The notes under the pieces were generated by a model. The model was given only the letters and a program-made list of their open reading frames with translations. It made no database searches and had not been told where the DNA came from. The position numbers and the translations under genes are program-made. Below are positions 1 through 8,453 of a stretch of 33,255 bases of DNA, piece by piece. How positions within the stretch are numbered: the first letter of the stretch is position 1; the number at the start of each line of letters is the position of its first letter. This stretch comes from Rhodospirillaceae bacterium SYSU D60007 (GTDB lineage: Bacteria; Pseudomonadota; Alphaproteobacteria; Reyranellales; Reyranellaceae): contig QOCQ01000035.1 in NCBI GenBank assembly GCA_003574685.1, positions 1 through 33,255 on the forward strand, read 5' to 3'.

Positions 1-1616
1 CGCCCGGCGCACCGGCGCCGCCGCCGACGGCCGCGCCCGACACCATCCCCGCCGCCCCGCCGGGCCGCGGCGCGCCGCCGGGCGCCGAGCGTATCTTCGT
101 CACCCCCAGCGCCATCGAGCTGGAAGGCAACACGGTCTATCCGCCGGGCGTGCTGGAGGAGTTCACCCGGCCGGTGATCGGCCAGCGCGTGCCGGTGAGC
201 GAGCTGTTCGCGGTGGCGCAGCGCATCGAGGCCAAGTACCGCGCCGACGGCTATTTCCTGACCACCGTGTTCCTGCCGGCGCAGCGCGCGCCGGATGGCC
301 GCATCCGCATCCAGATCGTCGAAGGCTACATCTCCAGCGTGGTGATCGAGGGCAATGTCGGCCCGGTCGCCAGCCAGGCGAAACGCTTTCTCGACAAGGT
401 GACGCTGCCGCGCCCCGCCAATCTGCGCGACGTTGAGCGCTATCTGCTGCTGACCCAGGACCTGCCGGGCATCTCCATGAAGGCCGTGCTCCGGCCGGGC
501 CGCGAGCCGGGCTCGGCCGAGCTGGTGGCACAGCTCCAGCGCCGGCCGTGGGACGGGCTGTTCCACGTCCACAATCGCGGCTCGAAATTCACCGGCCCGA
601 TCCAGGGCACGCTGACGCTGGGGCTGAACTCCTTCACCGGCCTGGGCGAGCGCATCGAGGGCACGTTCTTCACCACCTTCAACAAGGAGCAGAATTTCGG
701 CCAGGTGACGTGGTCGAACTACATCGGCGGCGAGGGCCTGCAGTTCCGCGCCTATCTCGGGCGCGGCTGGCTCCAGCCCGGCGAGGCGCTGGAGATCCTG
801 GGCTACGACGGCGTGCTGACCGTGGCCGGCGCGCAGCTCCTCTATCCGGTCGTGCGCGCGCGCCAGTTCAACCTCAACGTCACCGGCATGTTCGACTACT
901 ACCACTCGAGCGCCGACATCTTTAACAACGTCAAGCTGGTGCGCACCGATCTCAGCGTGCTGCGCGCCGGTGCCGACGCCAACTACCGCGACAACTGGAA
1001 CGGCGTCACCTTCGGCAATGTGCGCTTCTCGCAGGGCATCTCCGCCTTCGGCGCCACGAAGGAAGGCGATCCGCTGTTCAACCGTTTCGGCGCCGATCCC
1101 ACCTTCTTCAAGGCCAACGCCGAGGTTTCGCGCCTGCAGGGCGTCTGGGTCGGCAGCGGCTTCACGCTCAACGCCTTCGGCACGCTGGCCGGCCAGTATT
1201 CGGAAGACATCCTGCCCTCCAACGAGAAGTTCTTCGTCGGCGGCGAGCGTCTGGGCCGCGGCTATTTCGCGGGCCAGGTCACGGGCGACAAGGCGCTGGC
1301 GGGCTCGCTGGAGCTGCAGCTCAATTTCGGCATTCCGTTCGACGAGGGCAGCGATGTGGGCGGTCCGGCCAGCGGCTCGCTGCTGCCGGTGCAGCTCTAC
1401 GTCTTTTATGACCACGCGAAGGTGTGGAACAACGCGCCCTTCGAAGTGAAGCACCAGACCGCGCGTTCGTTCGGTGCGGGCGTGCGCGTCAGCCTGCTGG
1501 ACACGGTCGCCGTCGAGGTCGAAGGCACGCGGCGCCTGGACCGCGACGTCGACGGCGCGGCCGCCAGCAAGCTCGATCCATGGAAGCTGTTTGCGCGCCT
1601 GACCGCGCGGTTCTGA
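1..1616 (+). CDS. TpsB two-partner secretion transporter (ShlB/FhaC/HecB family), 5' partial
   Basis: The frame is open from the first bases of the window, so the signal peptide and start lie upstream. The visible part begins with a Pro/Ala-rich linker (about 25 residues), as found between the N-terminal helix and POTRA domains of TpsB proteins. A POTRA-type domain follows (RIFVTPSAIELEGN, then RIRIQIVEGYISSVVIEGN at about 300-355). From about 560 onward there is a long beta-barrel region with alternating hydrophobic strands. GGERLGRGY at about 1240-1265 fits the conserved loop-6 RGY/F motif, and the protein ends in Phe (LTARF), as outer-membrane barrels do. By family knowledge it exports the TpsA protein encoded 77 bases downstream across the outer membrane. 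An internal ATG at 150 would cut the POTRA domain and is not the start. Confidence 0.93.
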   Translation, partial: PGAPAPPPTAAPDTIPAAPPGRGAPPGAERIFVTPSAIELEGNTVYPPGVLEEFTRPVIGQRVPVSELFAVAQRIEAKYRADGYFLTTVFLPAQRAPDGRIRIQIVEGYISSVVIEGNVGPVASQAKRFLDKVTLPRPANLRDVERYLLLTQDLPGISMKAVLRPGREPGSAELVAQLQRRPWDGLFHVHNRGSKFTGPIQGTLTLGLNSFTGLGERIEGTFFTTFNKEQNFGQVTWSNYIGGEGLQFRAYLGRGWLQPGEALEILGYDGVLTVAGAQLLYPVVRARQFNLNVTGMFDYYHSSADIFNNVKLVRTDLSVLRAGADANYRDNWNGVTFGNVRFSQGISAFGATKEGDPLFNRFGADPTFFKANAEVSRLQGVWVGSGFTLNAFGTLAGQYSEDILPSNEKFFVGGERLGRGYFAGQVTGDKALAGSLELQLNFGIPFDEGSDVGGPASGSLLPVQLYVFYDHAKVWNNAPFEVKHQTARSFGAGVRVSLLDTVAVEVEGTRRLDRDVDGAAASKLDPWKLFARLTARF

Positions 1617-1651
1617 TGACCTGACGGAACGCGGTTCGAGTGTGAGGGGAT

Positions 1652-1680
1652 TCGGTCAGATTCTGACCGAGGCGAAAGCC
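1652..1680 (+). promoter_or_regulatory. Perfect 9-1-9 inverted repeat plus small GAAA hairpin in the tpsB-tpsA gap
   Basis: TCGGTCAGA (1652-1660) and TCTGACCGA (1662-1670) are exact reverse complements around one base. GGC-GAAA-GCC (1671-1680), a potential GNRA tetraloop hairpin, follows directly. Both lie between the tpsB stop and the tpsA ribosome-binding region (GAGGGG just before the ATG at 1694). No T-run follows, so a simple intrinsic terminator is unlikely. A protein-binding operator or an RNA structure controlling tpsA translation both fit. Function is inferred; the symmetry is direct observation. Confidence 0.5.
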
Positions 1681-1693
1681 GGGGGTTGAGGGG

Positions 1694-4600
1694 ATGGCAC
1701 GGCAACAGATGCGCCCGTCGAGGCGCGCGACTTCTTCCGTCGTCCTGAGCGATACGGCGGACAGTTTCCCCTCTCCCCGCGAAGGCGGGGAGAGGAGGAG
1801 CCCATCGCGGCAGCGATGGGAGGTGAGGGGCTTCGCGGCCTTGCGTGCAGATTACAACGGCTTCGTCGAGCCTTGCCGCGACGCCGCGAAGCCCCTCATC
1901 CGCCCTTCGGGCACCTTCTCCCCGCCTTCGCGGGGAGAAGGGAAGGCGCGCCTGCTGGCCGCCACAGCGCTGTCGGCGCTGGTGAGCTGGGGCGTGCTGG
2001 CGTTCACGACGCCGGCGGGCGCGCAGGTGCCGACCGGCGGCCAGGTGGTGGCAGGCCAGGCGAGCATCAAGGCGGGCAGCCGGCAGGTCACGGTCAACCA
2101 GACCAGCAGCCGCGGCGTCATCGACTGGCGCAGCTTCTCCATCGGCCACGATTCGCGGGTGGACTTCCACCAGCCCGGCGCCAGCGCCGTGACGCTCAAC
2201 CGGGTGACCGGCCCCGACCCGTCGGTGATCGCGGGCCAACTGACGGCCAACGGCCAGATCGTGCTGGTGAACCAGTCGGGCGTGGTCTTCGCCAACGGCG
2301 CGCAGGTCAATGTCGGATCACTGGTGGCCTCGACCGCCAGCATCACCGACCCGCAGCGTTTCATGGCCGGCGGCAAGGTTACCTTCGACGCGGCCTCGCC
2401 CAACGCCAATGCCGCCGTCAGCAACGCCGGCACCATCACCGTGCGCGAGGGCGGGCTGGTGGGGCTGGTCGGGCCCTCCGCGTCAAACAGCGGCACCATC
2501 AATGCGCGGCTGGGCCGGGTGACCATCGGTGGCGCCGAAACCTTCACGGTCGATCTGGCGGGCGACGGGCTGATCAATTTCCAGCTCGGCCAGCCGGTGA
2601 GCCGCCAGCCGGTGGACGCGCAGGGCAAAAAAGTCGCGCTGGCCTCCAACACGGGAAAGATCAACGCCGATGGCGGCGTGGTGCAGATGACGGCGCGCGC
2701 GGCGGGCGGCGTGGTTGACAGCGTGGTGAACGTCGGCGGCGCGATTAGGGCGCAGGCGGTGAGCCAGCAGGGCGGGGTGCTGATCCTCGACGGCGGCGAG
2801 GGCGGCACGGTGAACGTCACCGGCACGCTGGACGTGTCGGGCAAGGGCGCGGGCCAGCGCGGCGGCCAGGTGGTGGCGACGGCCAAGGGCGGCCAGGTGA
2901 AGGTCGCCGGTACGGCGGTGATCGACTCATCGGGCGTGATGGGCGGTGGCAAGGTCAATCTGGGCGGCAGCTACCAGGGCAAGGGCCCGATCGCCAACGC
3001 CAAAGACACCACCGTCGCCAAGGGCGCGACGATCAAGGCCGACGCGACCGGCAAGGGCGACGGCGGCACGGTGATCGTGTGGGCCGACAACACCACGGTG
3101 TTCGGCGGCACGATCAGCGCCCGCGGCGGCCCGCAGGGCGGCGACGGCGGCTTCGCGGAGGTGTCGGGCAAGAACCGCCTCGACTACCGCGGCACCGCCG
3201 ACCTGCGCGCGCCGCTCGGCACCGTCGGAACGCTGCTGCTCGATCCGAGCAACATTGTCATTCAGACTGCTGGGCCGGATGACCCGGTTCAAACTCCCGG
3301 CACCACCTTTGTCGGGAACGGCGGTGCTTCCGTACTGACAGTCGCCACGCTCGAGAACGCGCTAGCAACCGCCAGTGTCATCGTCGACGCGAACCAGGGG
3401 CCGGTAAACGGCGTATCGACGGGCACCATCACGGTCGCTAATGACGTCCGTATCCCGGGTGGCCGTACGCTGACATTGACGGCCGAGGGAACGATCAGCA
3501 TCAACGCCGCCATCACGACAACCGGTAACGCCAACCTGACATTGTCTAGCGGTGCGGTTGGAGGCCCGACCGGAAACATCGTCAACAACGCGAGCGGTAC
3601 AATCTCTTTGGGCGGCGGGCAGCTCTCGCTTGTGGGTGACGCTGCCAACGTTGATCTGTCTGCCGCGCCCGTGACCGCAGGCGCACTCGTTATTGGCCTT
3701 CCCGGCGGCGGCATTATCGAGGTAACGAATGGTGGCAACAGCATTCCCGTCGTCAGCGGCACAACGGCAGGAGGGCTCGCTGTCGTCACGACGGGCACGC
3801 TCACGGTCCCTGTAGCCGGCCTCGAAGCCCTGTCAGGCGCGAGCTTACAGTCAGCCGGCACTTTGACCCTGAACGGTGTCGTCAACGTCGGTGGTGCCCT
3901 TCTGTCCCTTGGGTCCATATCCAGCGGAATTAACGGCACGTTCCCCGTCACCGCCAACCAGCTTTTATTCAACGCGGGCGGCAGCGTTGCTCTCGGTAAC
4001 GTTAACAACCAGATAAATACCGTAGCCGGCATCTCAGCCTCCGGCACCGTCAATATTGCCAACGCCACTTCAATGACGGTTGGCGGCGTATTGGGTGGCC
4101 TCTTTGCGCAGGGGAACGTGACCATTACCACGTCGGGTGACAACCTGACGTTGAACGGGGCCGTCAACGTTGGTACCGGCACACTGACGCTGCAGGCCGG
4201 GATCAACATCACCCAAACAGCCGGCACGATCACCGCGGGCGCGCTCAGCGCCACGGCTACTGGCGGCGATGTACTGCTCACAGCCTCTGGCGGCGGAGCC
4301 CTGAACAATGTCGGCACCGTGAGCGGCTCGTCGGGAGGAAGCTTCTCCTTCTCGAACGAGGGCAACCTGCAGGTCGGGTCCGTCACCAGCGACAGCAGCA
4401 TCAACATTCTGTCGAACGGCACACTGACCGTGAACGGTCCGGTGACGGGCGGCTTTGCCAGCATTGTCGATCTAAGGTCGGCCGGCGCGCTGGTGGTACG
4501 CGGCACTGTTACTGGCTCGAACACCTCGGGAACGGTCATCATCGATTCGACCGGCGCGTCGGTGACCGTGGAAAGCGGCGCCAGCATATCGGCCGAAGCC

Positions 4601-7600
4601 GTGACGATCGGTGCCGCTGAGCAGATCACCATCGCTGGCAGCGTATCAGCCATTCTGGATCTCGATGTGGGTGCGGGCGGCCAACTTGTTGTGTCTGGCG
4701 ATATCTCGACCACTTCTGCCACGGCTACGCTGGACCTGACGGCCGATGGTGCCGGCCCCGGGGGCGTCGGCATACTGTTGCAGGCCGGCAGCTCCATTTC
4801 CTCTGTTGCGACCGATGATTTTCTGCCAAGCGTCAGCCTGACTGCTGACGCCGGCTCCATCGTTCAGACCGGCGGCAGCATCACTGCCAACGTCCTGCAA
4901 GCAGATGCGCTCAATGGCGCTGTATCACTCACGAGCCCAACGAATGACGTGAACTTCGTCTTCGGATCGGCAACGACGAACTTCCGCTATGTCGATGCCA
5001 ACGATGTCAGTCTGGGTGTCGGAACAACCTTTGACGTCGGAGCAGGTTCGATCGCAATTGTGGAGGGGATTACTATCGGCGAAGGCGGCTATGTCGATAT
5101 TGCCGCCAACCAGATATCGATCACCACGGCCATCCAGAACATTGCACCTAACCCGCCGGTGACGGTGACCGCGCCGATCGGCGCGATGCTTGTACCTGAT
5201 GGTGACGGAGGATTTGTACCGGGCGCCAACCCCACCGGCACCGTCGTGCTGCGGCCGACGACGGCTGGCACAGCCATGACGATCGGCGGCACGGCGGGAA
5301 CGGACCTGACGGAAGAGGCGCTGACCGCGGGGATTCTCGCCGGCACGTTGCGCGTCGGTTCGATCGGTCGCGGTGCGGCGGTGACGCTGGGCGGCACCGC
5401 GACGGTGGCCGAGAGCGCGGCGGGCCAGATCACCGTGCAGGAGCTCAATCTCGGCGGTCTGGGGATTGCGACCCTGATCCTCGAGTCGGGCGCCACGGGC
5501 CTTGCGATCCGTCAGACCGGCTCGATCCAGGTGGATGCGCTGGCCACGGCTGTGCGGGGCACGGGATCGGTGCAGCTCACCAACGCCTTGAACTCGGTGG
5601 GCACGATCGCGCATTTCGCGCGGGTGAGCGACACGGCGGCGGGTGCGCAGGCCGGCACATACCAGTTCACAGGCAACAGCACCGTCACCGTCGGCACGGT
5701 CGGTTCGGCCACCACGCCGCTGGTTGGCCTGCGCGACGGCATCACGACCGCAAACGGCGCCATCACCCTGATCTCAACCGCGAGTCTCAGCATCACGGTC
5801 AACAGCCCGATCGTTTCGGGTGGCGCGGACGTCACGCTTACCGCGGCGGGACCGATCACCAATGGGGCGGCCGGGTCGATCAATACGGGCGCCGGCACGC
5901 TGACCCTGGAGGCTGACAGCATCAATCTCAACGCGGCGCCGGTGACCGCCGGCGTCGTGAACTTTACGGCGTTCAACGGCAGCGCCAGCATCGCGAACGC
6001 GGACAATGCCATCAGCACACTGGCAACGGTCGCAAGCTCGGCTGGAGGTTCCGAGGGCGGCAACGTGACGATCGGCAGCAGCGTCTCGATGACGATTGCC
6101 TCTGGCGGCATTACGGCCGACGGCTTTGTGCTGATTTCCTCGAACGGTCAGCTCACGGTCAGCGGTAACGTCGACGCCCAGTCCTTCATCGGCCTGTTCG
6201 GTGCGACGGGGGTGACGCAGACCGCCGGTTCCGTGATCTCTCCCTCCTTCGTGTTCATCGGCAGCGACGGGTCCATCATCCAGACCGGCGGCAACATCGT
6301 CACGCCGTCCCTTACGGCGGAGGCCGGCGGCGCCGTCGATCTTGCGAGCCCGACCAACGATGTCGACACGCTGTTCGGCGCGGCGGGCACGAACTTCCGC
6401 TACGTCGATATCGACGACGTCCAGCTCGGGTTCACGAGCGAAGGCAGCGAAGGCATCACCATGGGCGCCGGCGGCTTCGTGGACATCGCGGCCGGTCTCA
6501 TCACCATTGACGGGCCGGTGGGGGCGCTGGCGGCGGGCGAGGGCGGCTTTGCCGACAACCCCACGGGCGTGGTGGTGCTGCGGCCGGTGACGGCGGGCAC
6601 GGCGATCAACATCGGTGGCAGCGCCACCGAGGAGCAGCTGGTGCTGAACGTCCGCGCGGGCACCTTGCGTATCGGCTCAATTGGCCGCGCGGCGGGCACG
6701 GTGCTGGGCGGCGTCACCACGGCGGAAGAGGCGGCGGCCGGGCCCATCACCATCTCGGGCCTGAACCTGGTGAGCTCCAGCTTCGGCGAGTCGGCGATCC
6801 AGACGCTGGTGCTGGAGACGGCGGCCGGCGGCACGGCGATCAGCCAGACCGGCGCGCTGTTCGTGCCGACCCTGGTGACGGCGGTGCTGGGCGGCGGCGC
6901 GGTCGAGCTGACCCAGCTCAACGGCGTGGACCGCATCGCCCATATCGCGCGCGTGAGCGACACGGCGCTGGGCAGCCAGACCGGCACCTATACGCTGGTC
7001 AGCGGCAATACCCTGACGGTGGGTTCGGCCGGCGGCATCGACGTGCCCCTGATCGGCCTGCGCGACAGCGCCGGCACGTCGGGGCTGCCGGCCAATGCTG
7101 CCATCGTCACAACCGGCGGCAATGTCACCCTGGTGTCTCAGGCGGCCGACAGCATCTTCATCGAGGATCCGATCGTGGCCACTGGCGCCATCGTGCGCCT
7201 GCGCTCGGCCGGCGACATCAGCCAGAGCGCCACCGGCGGCATCGTCGCGGCCGGGCTGCTGGTGGTGAGCCAGTTCGGCACCGTGGACCTGACGGCGGCC
7301 GGCGCCATCAACACCGTGCAGACTCTGGCGGGCAGCGCCGCCGGTGACTTCCGCTTCATCAACGCGGCCAGCCTGACGGTGCCAGAAGCGGGCGTGGCGG
7401 GCGACACGCGGGTGCCGACCGTGGTGGGCGTGCATGCCGGCCAGACGATCTCCTCGGAGGTCCCCACCCCGGCGACGCTGGAGCTGGCGGTGGGCAGCGG
7501 CAATCTGGTGGCCGAGGGGCCGCTGACCGCACCCGGCGGGCTGGTGCTGCTGCGCCGCGTGGCCGGGGCCAATGCCGGCGACATCGTGCTGGGCAGCGCC

Positions 7601-8278
7601 AGCTTCGATGCCGGGTCAGGCTCGCCCAACCTGGTGATCCTCGACCTGACGGGCAGCGCCGATCTGGCGCCGGGCAATTTCGCGGCGCTCAGGACCAGCA
7701 CCACGCCGCCCACCGGCACGGCGCCGATCGCCTATGGCCCCAATGCCGGCGGCGCCATCGTGCTGAATGGCGCGAGCGCCGGCGACACCACGGTGTATCT
7801 GGTGGGCGGCGCCGGCGCGACCATGAGCGGCGACGGCACCTTCGGGCTGCTGGGCGTCTACGTGCCGCACACCGATCCGATCGCGCTTGGGGGCAGCGTG
7901 CGGGCGGTCAATCCGGCGCTGGCGCGCACCGTGGGCACGCCCTTCAGCGAGCCGTTCATCAGCGGCACGGCGGCCTCGTTCTTCGTGCGCCGTGACGGGC
8001 CGGTGGTGTTCGTGCAGACCTTCAACAACTGCGCCATCTCCAGCCAGGTCTGCGAGGAGGAGATCGAGATCCCGCCGGAGACGCAGGTGCCGCCGACCAC
8101 GTCCAGCGTGCCGGTGGGCACCAGCGACCCGCCGATCGTCATCAACTTCGCCACCGACACCAGCAGCCCCGTGCCGCTGAACCTGACGACGGTGATCCTG
8201 GTCAACCAGGGCAACGAGGACCTCTTCAACGCCGACGAAGACGAGCGCAAACGCCGCGCCGCACGAGGCGGACAATGA
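1694..8278 (+). CDS. TpsA filamentous-hemagglutinin-like secreted exoprotein (2194 aa)
   Basis: This is a large secreted adhesin-like protein and the presumed substrate of the TpsB encoded just upstream. A signal-peptide core (LLAATALSALVSWGVLAF, ending AGAQ at residue 111) is preceded by an unusual 83-residue leader that is largely translated repeat DNA (1766-1941). Mature residues from about 112 to 400 match the TPS/haemagglutination N-terminal domain (GGQVVAGQASI, IDWRSFSIG, VLVNQSGVVFANGAQVNVGSLVAS). The body is a Gly/Thr/Val/Asn-rich repetitive beta-helix with a long internal duplication (residues from about 1055 and again from about 1526). The C-terminus has a two-Cys motif (CAISSQVC) and an acidic/basic tail. 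The ATG at 1694 follows GAGGGG. About 3240-5160 has visibly lower GC than the flanks. The stop overlaps a possible start of the CHAT gene (ATGA, 8275-8278), which indicates an operon. Confidence 0.93.
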   Translation: MARQQMRPSRRATSSVVLSDTADSFPSPREGGERRSPSRQRWEVRGFAALRADYNGFVEPCRDAAKPLIRPSGTFSPPSRGEGKARLLAATALSALVSWGVLAFTTPAGAQVPTGGQVVAGQASIKAGSRQVTVNQTSSRGVIDWRSFSIGHDSRVDFHQPGASAVTLNRVTGPDPSVIAGQLTANGQIVLVNQSGVVFANGAQVNVGSLVASTASITDPQRFMAGGKVTFDAASPNANAAVSNAGTITVREGGLVGLVGPSASNSGTINARLGRVTIGGAETFTVDLAGDGLINFQLGQPVSRQPVDAQGKKVALASNTGKINADGGVVQMTARAAGGVVDSVVNVGGAIRAQAVSQQGGVLILDGGEGGTVNVTGTLDVSGKGAGQRGGQVVATAKGGQVKVAGTAVIDSSGVMGGGKVNLGGSYQGKGPIANAKDTTVAKGATIKADATGKGDGGTVIVWADNTTVFGGTISARGGPQGGDGGFAEVSGKNRLDYRGTADLRAPLGTVGTLLLDPSNIVIQTAGPDDPVQTPGTTFVGNGGASVLTVATLENALATASVIVDANQGPVNGVSTGTITVANDVRIPGGRTLTLTAEGTISINAAITTTGNANLTLSSGAVGGPTGNIVNNASGTISLGGGQLSLVGDAANVDLSAAPVTAGALVIGLPGGGIIEVTNGGNSIPVVSGTTAGGLAVVTTGTLTVPVAGLEALSGASLQSAGTLTLNGVVNVGGALLSLGSISSGINGTFPVTANQLLFNAGGSVALGNVNNQINTVAGISASGTVNIANATSMTVGGVLGGLFAQGNVTITTSGDNLTLNGAVNVGTGTLTLQAGINITQTAGTITAGALSATATGGDVLLTASGGGALNNVGTVSGSSGGSFSFSNEGNLQVGSVTSDSSINILSNGTLTVNGPVTGGFASIVDLRSAGALVVRGTVTGSNTSGTVIIDSTGASVTVESGASISAEAVTIGAAEQITIAGSVSAILDLDVGAGGQLVVSGDISTTSATATLDLTADGAGPGGVGILLQAGSSISSVATDDFLPSVSLTADAGSIVQTGGSITANVLQADALNGAVSLTSPTNDVNFVFGSATTNFRYVDANDVSLGVGTTFDVGAGSIAIVEGITIGEGGYVDIAANQISITTAIQNIAPNPPVTVTAPIGAMLVPDGDGGFVPGANPTGTVVLRPTTAGTAMTIGGTAGTDLTEEALTAGILAGTLRVGSIGRGAAVTLGGTATVAESAAGQITVQELNLGGLGIATLILESGATGLAIRQTGSIQVDALATAVRGTGSVQLTNALNSVGTIAHFARVSDTAAGAQAGTYQFTGNSTVTVGTVGSATTPLVGLRDGITTANGAITLISTASLSITVNSPIVSGGADVTLTAAGPITNGAAGSINTGAGTLTLEADSINLNAAPVTAGVVNFTAFNGSASIANADNAISTLATVASSAGGSEGGNVTIGSSVSMTIASGGITADGFVLISSNGQLTVSGNVDAQSFIGLFGATGVTQTAGSVISPSFVFIGSDGSIIQTGGNIVTPSLTAEAGGAVDLASPTNDVDTLFGAAGTNFRYVDIDDVQLGFTSEGSEGITMGAGGFVDIAAGLITIDGPVGALAAGEGGFADNPTGVVVLRPVTAGTAINIGGSATEEQLVLNVRAGTLRIGSIGRAAGTVLGGVTTAEEAAAGPITISGLNLVSSSFGESAIQTLVLETAAGGTAISQTGALFVPTLVTAVLGGGAVELTQLNGVDRIAHIARVSDTALGSQTGTYTLVSGNTLTVGSAGGIDVPLIGLRDSAGTSGLPANAAIVTTGGNVTLVSQAADSIFIEDPIVATGAIVRLRSAGDISQSATGGIVAAGLLVVSQFGTVDLTAAGAINTVQTLAGSAAGDFRFINAASLTVPEAGVAGDTRVPTVVGVHAGQTISSEVPTPATLELAVGSGNLVAEGPLTAPGGLVLLRRVAGANAGDIVLGSASFDAGSGSPNLVILDLTGSADLAPGNFAALRTSTTPPTGTAPIAYGPNAGGAIVLNGASAGDTTVYLVGGAGATMSGDGTFGLLGVYVPHTDPIALGGSVRAVNPALARTVGTPFSEPFISGTAASFFVRRDGPVVFVQTFNNCAISSQVCEEEIEIPPETQVPPTTSSVPVGTSDPPIVINFATDTSSPVPLNLTTVILVNQGNEDLFNADEDERKRRAARGGQ
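1766..1941. repeat. Inverted-repeat element inside the 5' coding region of tpsA
   Basis: The left part has a CTCCCCGCGAAGGCGGGGAG stem (about 1770-1789), then GGTGAGGGGCTTCGCGG (about 1830). The right part has CGCGAAGCCCCTCAT (about 1890) and CTCCCCGCCTTCGCGGGGAG. The outer and inner arms are inverted copies of each other, so the whole element can fold into a long cruciform. It is read in frame as residues of about 25-83 of TpsA, before the signal core. The layout resembles the 15404-15541 element. Confidence 0.75.
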
Positions 8279-8298
8279 CCGATCGCACATACCGGCCT

Positions 8299-8453
8299 TC
8301 ATGGTTCGACAAGCTCACCATGAAGGCTTCTTCACACCCCGCTGATCGCGACAGAAAGAAAGAACGCTTCATGGTGAGCTTGTCGAACCATGAAGCGACC
8401 CCCGCCATTGGTGCTGTGCCGCCTTCATGGTTGGACAGGCTCACCATGAAGGC
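8299..8453. repeat. Cluster of three REP-like palindromes at the tpsA-CHAT junction
   Basis: Three copies lie at about 8299-8327, 8369-8397 and 8425-8453 in forward, reverse and forward orientation. Each has arms TTCATGG and CCATGAA around a core containing GAGCTTGTCGA or its complement; the third copy is diverged (GGACAGG). The last copy supplies the ATG that best fits as start of the downstream signal peptide. They are in frame with the CHAT gene and encode peptides such as WFDKLTMK and FMVSLSNHE if translation begins at 8275. Confidence 0.85.
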
